DNA from: Betaproteobacteria bacterium
GTDB taxonomy: Bacteria; Pseudomonadota; Gammaproteobacteria; Burkholderiales; Rhodocyclaceae
Assembly (NCBI GenBank): GCA_016709965.1
Contig: JADJLT010000001.1
Coordinates: 1,509,001-1,573,000 of the forward strand
Direction: 5' to 3'
DNA: 64,000 nucleotides
The position numbers and the translations under genes are program-made. The notes under the pieces were generated by a model that worked only from the letters and a program-made list of their open reading frames with translations, was not told the DNA's origin and made no database searches. Positions 9,183 to 18,254 of this stretch are shown piece by piece. Position 1 is the first letter of the stretch; each line of letters starts with the position of its first letter.

Positions 9183-11405
9183 ATGAACTCCTCCCCCATC
9201 CGATCCAGCGAAGATGACCTACTGGAGTTTTCCGAAGAAGTAGTCACGTCGACACCCACTTGTGCGCCATGGCGCATACTCGCCGTCGACGATGATGCCG
9301 ATTTTCAGGCTGCACTCGCTTTCTCGCTGAAGGACGCCACACTGCTTGAACGTCCGATCATGCTGACCCAAGCCTATAGCATGGCAGAGGCGGCACGCTT
9401 GCTGGCCAAGGGACCGGAATATTCTGTCGTCATAGCCGATGTAGTCATGGAGACTGAAGATGCCGGCCTGCGATTGGCCAAGGCCATCCGCGAAATGCTG
9501 GGCCATTTTGATACGAGGATCATCCTCCTGACCGGACAACCGGGGTTCGCGCCGATCGATTCCGTCATGAGTCGCTACGATCTGTCGGACTATTGCCTCA
9601 AATCGGACATCAATCGGCGCGGTATCAAGAACATCCTTACCGGCTCCTTGCGTGCTTATCGCGACATCGCAGCCATCAGCTTTGCGCGACGCAGCCTGAA
9701 TCTGATACTCGAAACCTCCAACCGCCTGGTCGCCAAGCGAAAGCCCGAGGAAATTGCCAATATCGTGCTGCAGGAAATTACACGCATGCTGTCACTGCCA
9801 CCCGAAGGGATCGTCTGCGTTCAATCCCAACCTACCGCCACAATCGATTCCAGGCAAATTCATATCATCGGTGCCGCCGGCCGACTGGCTACGCTCGTCG
9901 GTGCGACGCTCGCGGAGTTGGAGAGCCGGGAGATTTCCGATGCTCTCGTCACCGCCCTGCATCAACAACACGACGTCAACACCCGCAACGGCAGCGTGCT
10001 TTTCTTTCCGCCGCATCTGACTTTCGAGCATTACGCTGTCTACGTCGCCACCGGCCGGAAGTTGCAACAAACCGAATACGAGTTGATCAAGGTCTTCATC
10101 GACACTGCGGCACGCGGATTCGGCACAGCCAAGCTGCTTAACAGCCTGGAACGCCAGGCGTTCGTCGACCCGCTTCTCGACATCGGAAACCGCAACGCCA
10201 TTCGGCGGGAAATTCAGCGAGCAATCGATAACCCGGAGGCGGCGCCACAGAACCTCTTGAATATCGATATCGACAATTTCAACGGCATCAATGCGGCCTT
10301 TGGCAGCGAACATGCATCGCAGCTACTGATCGCTGTTCGCGATGCAGTCCTCAAAGTCTTCCCACCGCCACATTTTGTCGCACGTGTCGCCCCAGACCTG
10401 TTCTATGTGATCGGGCCTGCTGAGCTGGTCGATTTTGAATCCGCCGAGCCGATTTTCGCGGCACCCCTGACCGTCGACGGAAACGAATACCTGATTACAG
10501 CTTGTTACGCCCTTGTCCCATTATCCGCGGCTGGTAGTACGCCAGAAGAGGTTCTGCGCGCCACCAATGCCAGCATGCGAGCGGCCAAAGCCAATGGCCC
10601 AGGCAGTCACCAGCGCTACAATCCGTCCCTGGAAGTCGAAGCCAAACGGCGCTTCGCGATCAGCTCGAAGCTTGCTCAGGCGCTATGCGGCAACGAATTG
10701 ACCACACTCATCCAGCCACAGATCGACTTGACCACCGGCCGGATGATCGGCGGCGAAGTATTACTACGCTGGAACCACGCGGGGCATGCCACCCCGCCAT
10801 CAGAATTCATTCCAATCGCCGAACAATCGGCACTTATCCACAAGATCGGCCAAGCCGTCATCGATCAGACCTTCGCCGCGCTGTCAGCACTTGCCCACGC
10901 CGGGCGCGAAGACGTGAGGCTCAGTATTAACGTCTCGCCACGCGAATTCGAAAACGAAGACTATGTCCGGGCGCTGCTGGCACGATGCGACGTAGCCGGC
11001 ATCCCGCCGTCACGTATCGAACTGGAGGTACTGGAAACCGCGGTAATGACCCACTTTGACCGCATCTGCGGCCAGTTGGATCAGTTCCGTAAGGCAGGTG
11101 GACTTGTTGCGATCGATGACTTCGGCACCGGGATGTCCTCCCTGGCCTACCTGATGGAACTACCGCATGACCGGATCAAGATTGATCGCAGCTTTATCTC
11201 CAGGCTTCAATCCGGAACCACCAGCCAGCGCCTGACGGGAATGATCATCGATCTTGGCCGAAGCATGAACAAGACGGTCATCGCCGAAGGTGTCGAAACC
11301 GCAGCACAGGCCGACTGGCTGCTGGCCCGCGGTTGCCAGCAGGCCCAGGGCTGGCACTATGCGCGAGCCATAAGCCTCGATGAGTTCATCGCCTTCCGCC
11401 GCTGA
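9183..11405 (+). CDS. Response regulator with DUF3369, degenerate GGDEF and EAL domains
   Basis: 740 residues. Receiver domain (about 31-150; acidic pocket VDDD, phospho-Asp in VVIADVVM). It is followed by DUF3369 (about 165-310), a GGDEF-like domain (about 335-480) whose signature is replaced by RVAPDLF and is therefore catalytically dead, and an EAL domain (about 490-735). The EAL domain keeps its residues: GGEVLLRW, INVSPREF, ELEVLET, DDFGTG, IKIDRSF, AEGVET. Predicted phosphorylation-controlled c-di-GMP phosphodiesterase. The 3' end overlaps the histidine kinase gene by 26 bases, so the two likely form a two-component pair. Confidence 0.9.
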   Translation: MNSSPIRSSEDDLLEFSEEVVTSTPTCAPWRILAVDDDADFQAALAFSLKDATLLERPIMLTQAYSMAEAARLLAKGPEYSVVIADVVMETEDAGLRLAKAIREMLGHFDTRIILLTGQPGFAPIDSVMSRYDLSDYCLKSDINRRGIKNILTGSLRAYRDIAAISFARRSLNLILETSNRLVAKRKPEEIANIVLQEITRMLSLPPEGIVCVQSQPTATIDSRQIHIIGAAGRLATLVGATLAELESREISDALVTALHQQHDVNTRNGSVLFFPPHLTFEHYAVYVATGRKLQQTEYELIKVFIDTAARGFGTAKLLNSLERQAFVDPLLDIGNRNAIRREIQRAIDNPEAAPQNLLNIDIDNFNGINAAFGSEHASQLLIAVRDAVLKVFPPPHFVARVAPDLFYVIGPAELVDFESAEPIFAAPLTVDGNEYLITACYALVPLSAAGSTPEEVLRATNASMRAAKANGPGSHQRYNPSLEVEAKRRFAISSKLAQALCGNELTTLIQPQIDLTTGRMIGGEVLLRWNHAGHATPPSEFIPIAEQSALIHKIGQAVIDQTFAALSALAHAGREDVRLSINVSPREFENEDYVRALLARCDVAGIPPSRIELEVLETAVMTHFDRICGQLDQFRKAGGLVAIDDFGTGMSSLAYLMELPHDRIKIDRSFISRLQSGTTSQRLTGMIIDLGRSMNKTVIAEGVETAAQADWLLARGCQQAQGWHYARAISLDEFIAFRR

Positions 11406-14070
11406 CCGCCCAAAGGGATCAACCGCAGGCACACGTGTGCCGACAGGCCTTCCCATGGGGATCAACGCTGTCCTGCTGGCAATCATTCTGGCGCTTGCCC
11501 TGCTTGGCACAGAAATTACCCGGCGCATCAACGATACGGAAGCCCGGGCGCGCATGGACGAAATTACAACGCGTGTCGCCCGTCGGATCGCCGAGCGAAT
11601 GAACCTCTACCAGTACGGCCTGCGCGGCCTGAGTGCCAGCATTCAGGCCGTTGGTTTCGACCGCTTCTCTCGAGAGCACTTCGCCCGTTATAGCCGCGCC
11701 AGGAACATCGAGAGCGAATTTCCCGGCGCGCGAGGTTTTGGCGTGATCAGGCGTGTCCCTGCCGAAGAAACGGCATCCTTCATCGCTGCCGCACGCAGCG
11801 ATGGCCGCCCCGCCTTCACCCTGCGCGAAATCGAACCCAACCCGGCCGAACGCTGGGTTATCCAATACATCGATCCGGAGTCGAACAACTTGGGCTCCGA
11901 AGGCCTTGACATTGCGTCTGAACCCAACCGGCGCGAAGCCGCCGAGAATGCCGTCGAGTCCGGCGAGCCGACGCTCACACAACCCATCACGCTAGTTCAG
12001 GCCGGCGGCAAGAAGGAATCCGCGTTCCTGCTGCTTCGCCCCAATTACCGAACGGGCAAGCTGCTCGACTCTCCGCAGGCGCGCCGGGCAGCCGCCTTCG
12101 GACTGAGCTTCAGCCCACTTCTGATCGACGAAGTGCTCGCCAAAGTCGACCTTTACGCCCAGGAAATCTCCTTCTCGCTCGACAGCCTGAATAAAGACGG
12201 CGCAGCGAAGCGTTTCTATCAAACACCGGGCTTCGCGCCGTCCAGCAGCAATATGTCGACGACGCGTCCCATCAGGCTATTCGGCGTCGAATGGGTGCTG
12301 AGCATGCACGCTACCCCCGCATTTTTCGAACGCCTCAATCATGTGGCCCCCAAAATGGTGGGCCTCCTCATTGCCCTGGCACTCACCGGTGCACTCCTCT
12401 CAGCCAACCTTTTTCTGCTGGCCCGCAAACGTCGGGCACAGTTGCTCGGCAGCCAGATCAAACTCGCAGCGATAGTCGAAAGCTCGAACGACGCCATTAT
12501 CGGCAAATCGATCGAAGGCATTGTCTCAAGCTGGAACCGAGCGGCCGAAGAAATGTTCGGCTACCCTGCCGCGGAAGCCATCGGACATTCAATCGCCAGC
12601 CTGATCGTTCCCGACTCTTTGCAAGAAGATGAGAAGGCCATCCTTGCGAAACTGCAGCGCGGTGAAAAAATCGCCAACTTCATCACCCGGCGCAAACGCA
12701 AGAATGGCAGTGAGGTTGAGGTTTCCGTATCGATATCGCCGATCTTCGACTCGAACGGGCAGATCGTAGGGGCCTCCAAAACCGTACACGATGTTACTGA
12801 ACAACAGTTGGCAGCACGCCATATCAATGACCTCAACACAACACTCGAACAACGCGTCGCCGAACGAACGGCGCAACTGGAAGAGGCGCGCAGCGCGCTG
12901 CATACTGTCCTGGATGCCATGCCGTCGATGGTTGCGTATTGGGACCGGAACTGCATCAACCGTTTCGCGAACCGGGCCTACTTGGAATGGTTCGGCGTAT
13001 CGCCACGCGACCTGTATGGCACGCACATCCGAAAGCTTCTCGGCGACAGCCTGTACGAACGCAATATGCCCTATATCAGCAGGGCGCTACAGGGCGAGGT
13101 ACAAACCTTCGAACGCGACATACCGCGACCGGATGGAAAGGGTATCCGCCACTCCATCGCACACTATCTGCCCAATGTGGTCGAGCAGTCGGTCGAGGGA
13201 TTCTATGTCATCGTCCATGACGTCACTGAATTGATCGACAGCCGGAACCAGCTGCAGCAGGCTCGGGAACAGCAACTCCGGATGGACCGCCTGGCCTCGC
13301 TCGGCCTCATGGTGGCCGGCGTCGCCCACGAATTGAATACGCCGCTGGGCGCAGCGATGCTGACCCTCGACCGACTTTCGGAAGCGCTGGCCCAGTTCAA
13401 GACAGCCATGGAAGCAGGGCTTCGAAAATCCGACGTACAGCGCCTTTCCACGGAATTCGACGATGGCCTGGCGATGACCTCACGCTACCTCTCGCGCGGC
13501 GCCGAAATCATTCGTCAGTTCAAGCAGGTTGCCAGCGACCGGGCCGGCGCCGAGCGTCGCGTATTCGTCGCCAACGAAGTCGTCCGCGACGTGATCCATC
13601 TGATGGATAGCCAGATCAGGAATGGCGCAGTTAAAGTTGCGCTCGACCTTCAAGCCGATATCGAACTGGACAGTTACCCCGGTGTTGTGGGTCAGGTCCT
13701 GCAAAACCTTGTGCAGAATGCGCTCGTCCATGCCTTCAACACCGATGCATCAGGGGTCATCAAGATTTCGATGCATACCACCCCGGCCAGCGACTCCATT
13801 ACCTTGACCGTCACTGACGACGGCAAGGGGATACCGGAACCCCTGCGGGAGCGGATCTGGGACCCCTTCTTCACGACACGCCGAGGCGAAGGCGGTACCG
13901 GGCTTGGCCTGCATATTGTCCAGCGCATGGTCACTGAGCTGCTTGGCGGCGCCATCGCTCAAGGCCGGCCGCAGCAAGGCCATGGCTGCGAGTTCGTGGT
14001 GACGATCCCCAAGCATGCACCGCTCGCCAGCGAAGAAGCCGCATCCCCGACTACCGCAAACCATACTTAG
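11380..14070 (+). CDS. CHASE-PAS-PAS sensor histidine kinase
   Basis: 896 residues. A membrane helix (about 27-45), a periplasmic CHASE domain (about 75-300) and a second helix (about 325-345) come first. Two PAS domains follow (about 370-490 and 505-640, joined by a coiled coil), then a HisKA-type dimerisation region with phospho-His in VAHELNTPLG. The HATPase domain has the N, G1 and G2 boxes (NLVQNALVHAF, DDGKGIPE, GGTGLGLHIV). No receiver is attached. The likely partner is the overlapping upstream receiver-EAL protein, giving signal-controlled c-di-GMP breakdown. The start at 11380 overlaps the previous gene; an internal ATG at 11455 would remove the first 25 residues and is a fair alternative. 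Confidence 0.9.
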   Translation: MSSSPSAADRPKGSTAGTRVPTGLPMGINAVLLAIILALALLGTEITRRINDTEARARMDEITTRVARRIAERMNLYQYGLRGLSASIQAVGFDRFSREHFARYSRARNIESEFPGARGFGVIRRVPAEETASFIAAARSDGRPAFTLREIEPNPAERWVIQYIDPESNNLGSEGLDIASEPNRREAAENAVESGEPTLTQPITLVQAGGKKESAFLLLRPNYRTGKLLDSPQARRAAAFGLSFSPLLIDEVLAKVDLYAQEISFSLDSLNKDGAAKRFYQTPGFAPSSSNMSTTRPIRLFGVEWVLSMHATPAFFERLNHVAPKMVGLLIALALTGALLSANLFLLARKRRAQLLGSQIKLAAIVESSNDAIIGKSIEGIVSSWNRAAEEMFGYPAAEAIGHSIASLIVPDSLQEDEKAILAKLQRGEKIANFITRRKRKNGSEVEVSVSISPIFDSNGQIVGASKTVHDVTEQQLAARHINDLNTTLEQRVAERTAQLEEARSALHTVLDAMPSMVAYWDRNCINRFANRAYLEWFGVSPRDLYGTHIRKLLGDSLYERNMPYISRALQGEVQTFERDIPRPDGKGIRHSIAHYLPNVVEQSVEGFYVIVHDVTELIDSRNQLQQAREQQLRMDRLASLGLMVAGVAHELNTPLGAAMLTLDRLSEALAQFKTAMEAGLRKSDVQRLSTEFDDGLAMTSRYLSRGAEIIRQFKQVASDRAGAERRVFVANEVVRDVIHLMDSQIRNGAVKVALDLQADIELDSYPGVVGQVLQNLVQNALVHAFNTDASGVIKISMHTTPASDSITLTVTDDGKGIPEPLRERIWDPFFTTRRGEGGTGLGLHIVQRMVTELLGGAIAQGRPQQGHGCEFVVTIPKHAPLASEEAASPTTANHT

Positions 14071-14208
14071 GCCAGCCCGCAATGGCGATTGATCGACCTG
14101 CGTCAATCCGCGCAGATTCGCGCTTCAATGGCTGCACGCAATCAACGGCCATTCTGCCGGGGGCAGTCCACTCGAATGGCCTAAAATGGGGCTTTCCGGG
14201 AAACAAAA

Positions 14209-14664
14209 ATGCGCTCATTCCTCCTCTTCATTCATCTCGCCGGTGTCATCGTCTGGGTCGGCGGCATGTTCTTCGCCCATTTCTGCCTGCGCCCGGAAGC
14301 GGCCGCGCAATTGCAACCACCGCAGCGCCTGCCCTTGCTGGCCGGGGTACTGGGGCGCTTTTTCTCATCGGTGGCCGTTGCCGTCGGCGCCATCCTGCTG
14401 TCCGGCCTCGGCCTGATCCTGCCGGTCGGCATGGTGCATGCCCCCTGGCCATGGCACCTGATGCTGACCAGCGGACTGGTCATGAGCGGGATATTTGTCT
14501 ATATCTACGGTTTGCTTTTTCAGCGCATGCGGGCCGGCGTTGCCGCGCAGGACTGGCCGACAGCTGGTGCGGCGATGAACCGCATCCGCCCGCTGGTCGC
14601 CTTCAATTTGCTGCTGGGCGCGCTGACGGTGGCCGTCGCCCTCCTGGGGCCGATGCTGACCTGA
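14209..14664 (+). CDS. CopD-family membrane protein
   Basis: 151 residues with four predicted membrane helices. The opening MRSFLLFIHLAGVIVWVGGM (His9, Trp16) and the HFCLRPEA motif are typical of the CopD/YkoY-like family, associated with copper handling or haem-type membrane electron carriers. There are no copper-resistance neighbours, so the role is unassigned. Convergent with the gene at 14790; a repeat copy lies between them. Confidence 0.75.
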   Translation: MRSFLLFIHLAGVIVWVGGMFFAHFCLRPEAAAQLQPPQRLPLLAGVLGRFFSSVAVAVGAILLSGLGLILPVGMVHAPWPWHLMLTSGLVMSGIFVYIYGLLFQRMRAGVAAQDWPTAGAAMNRIRPLVAFNLLLGALTVAVALLGPMLT

Positions 14665-14709
14665 AAGCCACCCGAAAAACGCTCACCCGGAAAATTTCAA
14701 TTTCCCGCG

Positions 14710-14729
14710 TTTTTTCCGGTTGACCGTGG
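14710..14729 (+). repeat. Dispersed TTGACC repeat, copy 3
   Basis: TTTTTTCCGGTTGACCGTGG in the gap between two convergent genes. It carries the extended leader (GGAAAATTTCAATTTCCCGC), closely matching copy 6 near 32634. The element is therefore about 40 bp here. Confidence 0.85.
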
Positions 14730-14789
14730 CAGTCCATGTGCACTGGTCGCCACCAAAAATCTGGCACCAGTAATAGCGAATTTACCCGC

Positions 14790-15209
14790 CTAAACGCCGA
14801 TCGGGCGCTCGTTGAACAGCGCTATCCAGCCGCGAATCACGCGGTAGCCGACCCACAGGCCGAGAATCGCAATCAGTATCCACGCGAGCGGAATGCCGAT
14901 GATGGTGATGATGAGCAGGCCGTAGAAGACCATGCCGAGAAAGGTGAACCAGAAGGTGCGGATCTGCCAGCGGAAATGGCTTTCGAGCCAGGTACCGTTA
15001 ACTTCGCTGCGCTTCAGATAGTTGAGAAAAACCGCGCACAGCGATGGCAGGCCAAAGACAAAGCCACCGGCCACCGTCGCCGCCGAGGTAATGCCGACCA
15101 GCACGGCAATGGCGTGCAGCCCGTAAATGAAATGCGTCAATTGAACCAGCGAGGCGCGGACACCTTGCACATCGGGGGTGGAATTTGGTGGCGGCACAGG
15201 TTCCTGCAT
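14790..15209 (-). CDS. DUF4870/COG3671-type membrane protein
   Basis: 139 residues with three hydrophobic segments and the family-like NYLKRSEVNGTWLESHFRWQIRTFW region, ending VGYRVIRGWIALFNERP. Predicted small inner-membrane protein of unknown function. It is the last gene of the ubiA-ubiD operon, three bases after the acetyltransferase stop. Confidence 0.75.
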   Translation of the reverse strand: MQEPVPPPNSTPDVQGVRASLVQLTHFIYGLHAIAVLVGITSAATVAGGFVFGLPSLCAVFLNYLKRSEVNGTWLESHFRWQIRTFWFTFLGMVFYGLLIITIIGIPLAWILIAILGLWVGYRVIRGWIALFNERPIGV

Positions 15210-15212
15210 GTT

Positions 15213-15722
15213 TCAGTCCTCGGAAAGGTATTTCTGCATCAACAACGCATTGCCGGCTTGGGGATCAAGCACGTAGGGTGCAAAGCCGAACGCCACATAG
15301 GATGCCATTGCTCTGGCGTTGTTGGATAGCACTTCCAGCGTCAGCTTGCAGCAGCCGAGCTGGCCAGCCCGCGCCTCGGCCCAGGCCAACAGCGCCTGAC
15401 CAATGCCGCGACCGCGCACACTTTGATGCACCACGATGTCATGCACGTTAAGCAACGGCCGCGCGGCGAACGTTGAAAAGCCGGCAAAACAGTCGATCAA
15501 CCCGACCGCCTCGCCATCGAGCCAGGCCAGCGCACCGTGAAAACCCGGCACTTGCCGGATGGTTTCGACCAGATGCAGCTTGGCGTAATCGGAAAGGCCA
15601 TCGCCGCCGCCCATCGGGTCGCTGGCGTAATGATCGAGCAGCTGCAACCAGATTTCGGCCTGCTTCAGGTCGGACAAATCGAGCACTTCAACCGTCAGGC
15701 TCAAAGGCCCAGCTCCTGCCAC
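15213..15722 (-). CDS. GNAT-family N-acetyltransferase
   Basis: 169 residues with the acetyl-CoA-binding motif A (VVHQSVRGRGIGQALLAWAE) and the following strand-helix typical of GNAT enzymes. Acetylates an unknown small molecule or protein. The start overlaps the 3' end of ubiD by 22 bases in another frame, so it is translationally linked to the ubi operon. Nothing indicates a role in quinone synthesis. Confidence 0.85.
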   Translation of the reverse strand: MAGAGPLSLTVEVLDLSDLKQAEIWLQLLDHYASDPMGGGDGLSDYAKLHLVETIRQVPGFHGALAWLDGEAVGLIDCFAGFSTFAARPLLNVHDIVVHQSVRGRGIGQALLAWAEARAGQLGCCKLTLEVLSNNARAMASYVAFGFAPYVLDPQAGNALLMQKYLSED

Positions 15723-17176
15723 ATGGCATCCACTTTCTTCTTGATGCCGTCATCCATGACAATCGGCCGCCCCCATTCGCGCGTCGTTTCACCCGGCCAC
15801 TTGTTGGTCGCATCCAGCCCCATTTTGGAACCGAGGCCGGCGACCGGACTGGCGAAATCGAGGTAATCAATTGGCGTGTTGTCCACGAGCGTCGTGTCAC
15901 GCATCGCATCCATGCGCGTCGTCATCGCCCACACCACCTCCTTCCAGTCGCGGATGTCGATGTCGTCGTCCACCACGATGATGGTCTTGGTGTACATGAA
16001 CTGGCGCAGGAAACTCCAGATGCCGAACATGATGCGCTTGGCGTGGCCGGGGTAAGCCTTCTTGATGCTGACGATGGCCATCCGGTACGAGCAGCCTTCC
16101 GGCGGCAGGTAGAAATCGACTATCTCCGGGTACTGCTTCTGCAACAGCGGCACGAAGACCTCGTTGAGCGCGACGCCGAGCACTGCCGGCTCGTCGGGCG
16201 GCTTGCCGGTGTAGGTGCTGTGGTAAATCGGGTCGCGGCGCATGGTGATGCGCTCGATGGTGAATACGGGAAACTCGGCCTGCTCGTTGTAGTAGCCGGT
16301 GTGGTCGCCGTACGGCCCTTCGAGCGCCATTTCACCGGGATGAATGACACCTTCCAGCACGATTTCGGCCGAGGCCGGCACTTGCAGGCCTGAACCAAGA
16401 CATTGCGTCAGCTCGGTCTTGCCGCCGCGCAGCAGACCGGCGAACTGGTATTCCGACAGCGAATCGGGCACCGGCGTCACGGCACCGAGGATGGTCGCCG
16501 GGTCACAGCCGAGCACCACCGCCACCGGGAAAGGCTGGCCGGGATTAGCCAGCTGATGCTCGCGAAAATCCAGCGCGCCGCCACGATGCGCCAGCCAGCG
16601 CATGATCACCTTGTTTGGCCCGAGCACCTGCTGACGGTAGATGCCCAGATTCTGCCGGTTCTTGTGCGGGCCTTTGGTGACGACCAGGCCCCAGGTAATC
16701 AGCGGCGCTACATCGCCCGGCCAGCAATGCTGGATCGGCAGGCGTGACAGATCGACATCCTTGCCCGCCCACACCACTTGCTGACAGGGTGCGTTCGACA
16801 CTTTTTTCGGCGCCATGTTGAGCACTTGCTTCAGAATCGGCAGCTTGTCCCAGGCATCCTTCAGCCCCTTGGGCGGCTCCGGTTCCTTCAAGTAGGCGAG
16901 CAGTTTGCCGACTTCGCGCAGCGCCTGAACCGACTCCTCGCCCATGCCCAGCGCCACCCGTTTCGGCGTGCCGAACAGGTTGGCCAGCACCGGCATATCG
17001 TGGCGCTTGCCGCCGGTCGTCGGCTTCTCGAACAGAATGGCCGGCCCTTCCGCCCGCAGCACGCGGTCGCAGATTTCGGTCATTTCAAGGTGCGTATCGA
17101 CCTCGACACCGACGCGCTTCAGTTCACCGGTCTTTTCCAGTTGCGACATGAAGTCGCGCAGATCGTGATATTTCAT
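15701..17176 (-). CDS. ubiD: 4-hydroxy-3-polyprenylbenzoate decarboxylase UbiD
   Basis: 491-residue prenylated-FMN-dependent decarboxylase that removes the carboxyl group of the polyprenyl-hydroxybenzoate in ubiquinone synthesis; typical length. The start MKYHDLRDFM was chosen because its ATG overlaps the preceding cytochrome stop as ATGA, a pattern repeated throughout this operon. Recognisable blocks include GIYRQQVLGPNKVIMRW and the catalytic ELTQCLGSGLQVPASAEIVLEG region with its ENR-type acidic residues. The prenyltransferase ubiX needed to make its cofactor is not in the window. Confidence 0.97.
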   Translation of the reverse strand: MKYHDLRDFMSQLEKTGELKRVGVEVDTHLEMTEICDRVLRAEGPAILFEKPTTGGKRHDMPVLANLFGTPKRVALGMGEESVQALREVGKLLAYLKEPEPPKGLKDAWDKLPILKQVLNMAPKKVSNAPCQQVVWAGKDVDLSRLPIQHCWPGDVAPLITWGLVVTKGPHKNRQNLGIYRQQVLGPNKVIMRWLAHRGGALDFREHQLANPGQPFPVAVVLGCDPATILGAVTPVPDSLSEYQFAGLLRGGKTELTQCLGSGLQVPASAEIVLEGVIHPGEMALEGPYGDHTGYYNEQAEFPVFTIERITMRRDPIYHSTYTGKPPDEPAVLGVALNEVFVPLLQKQYPEIVDFYLPPEGCSYRMAIVSIKKAYPGHAKRIMFGIWSFLRQFMYTKTIIVVDDDIDIRDWKEVVWAMTTRMDAMRDTTLVDNTPIDYLDFASPVAGLGSKMGLDATNKWPGETTREWGRPIVMDDGIKKKVDAMWQELGL

Positions 17177-17835
17177 CGGATTCGATAAGCCTTGTGACAT
17201 TGGGCGCAACTGCCGGTCAATTGCGGCAGTAATGCGGTGGCGGTCGCCTGGTCGCCGGTGAGGGCAACGGTGGCAAAGTCGCTGGCGGCCTTGTAGCCTT
17301 CAAAGGCCATGCTCTGCATTTCTGCAGCCATATACGGTTCGGGCTGCGCTGCGCTGGGCAGCCGGCGGTGGTTGCCCCAGACCGCCACGCCGAGCCGATT
17401 CTGGGCGATCTCGCCGGCCTGTTTGGTTTTGCCCGCATTCATCAGCTGCAGGACAGAATCGAGGGCTGCCATCCGGTCACGCATCTCGGCCCGCAAGGCC
17501 AGGCGTGCCGGTGAAGGCATATTCACCAGCTCACGATTATCTTTGGGTGTTTCGATCACCTTCGGTAAAAACTTGTCCGTCATGGCGGGAAGTTTTGGCG
17601 CAGGCTTGGGCTGCTTCTCGGCAACGACAGGGGCCTTTTTCGGCTTGACCACGCGCTTCGTCGGCTTCGTCGGCTTCGCCGCTTTACCCGGCTTTACGGG
17701 CTTGGCCGCTTTCGCATGCGAGTGGCGAGCCACCACCGGCTTTTGCGGGGACTTCTTCGCGCTCTCGGTCTTGCCGAGCGCCCCCGATGCGAGAACAGCG
17801 CAAGTCAGGCCGAGAATCAGGCGCGCCGGCTTCAT
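17173..17835 (-). CDS. c-type cytochrome-like protein with Lys/Pro/Ala linker
   Basis: 220 residues. Signal peptide (MKPARLILGLTCAVLASGALG), then a Lys-Pro-Ala-Val-rich unstructured stretch (about 25-85), then a helical domain ending in a single haem motif CAQCH eight residues from the C-terminus. A C-terminal CxxCH after a helical bundle resembles class II cytochromes (c', c556), although similarity was judged by eye only. Tandem paralogue of the next gene (17832-18254), with the same ending (C-x-x-C-H then YR-R). Overlaps both neighbours by 4 bases (ATGA), lying between ubiA and ubiD. Confidence 0.75.
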   Translation of the reverse strand: MKPARLILGLTCAVLASGALGKTESAKKSPQKPVVARHSHAKAAKPVKPGKAAKPTKPTKRVVKPKKAPVVAEKQPKPAPKLPAMTDKFLPKVIETPKDNRELVNMPSPARLALRAEMRDRMAALDSVLQLMNAGKTKQAGEIAQNRLGVAVWGNHRRLPSAAQPEPYMAAEMQSMAFEGYKAASDFATVALTGDQATATALLPQLTGSCAQCHKAYRIR

Positions 17836-18254
17836 CGCGTCCGGTATGAGAAATGACAGGCGATGCAGGCCGAGGTCAAATTAGGCAGCAGCGCCAGCGC
17901 CTTGTCACGATCACCGCCCTTGGCCACCGCGGCAAATTCGCTGGCCGCCTTGTGGCCATCCATGCCGATCCCGTGCATGGCCGGTGGCATGTGCGGGCCG
18001 GGCCGGGCGTCAAACGGTTTGTCGCGGTGCTTGCCCATGGCCGAGCGGCCGAGTTTCGATTCGGCCACCTCGCCGGCTTCCTTTACCTTGCCGGCGGCCA
18101 TCAGTGAAAGCACTTCGTTGACCGCCACCAGATTGTCGAGCATTTCCAGACGCAGGCTTTCCTGGGCCGGCGCCGGCAATTTAACCCATTCTCGCGCATC
18201 GTCGGCCGTTGCCGCGGTCGACAGGAAAAACAGGGCAAAAATGAAATTTTTCAT
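17832..18254 (-). CDS. Class II-like c-type cytochrome
   Basis: 140 residues. Signal peptide (MKNFIFALFFLSTAATA), helical domain, and a C-terminal haem motif CIACH. Shares with its neighbour the pattern of helix - NEVLSLMAAGKVKEAGEVAESKLG - GHKAASEFAAVA - CxxCH. The pair therefore arose by duplication, and the neighbour later gained or kept a long linker. Probably a periplasmic electron carrier. Overlaps ubiA and the second cytochrome by ATGA junctions. No function in ubiquinone synthesis is known to me for such proteins. Confidence 0.78.
   Translation of the reverse strand: MKNFIFALFFLSTAATADDAREWVKLPAPAQESLRLEMLDNLVAVNEVLSLMAAGKVKEAGEVAESKLGRSAMGKHRDKPFDARPGPHMPPAMHGIGMDGHKAASEFAAVAKGGDRDKALALLPNLTSACIACHFSYRTR

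Noticed and set aside
18106..18120. GTTGACCGCCA-type matches in coding sequence (also near 46665)
   Set aside because: Only an 8-9 base core matches without T-tract or CCGG; expected by chance.
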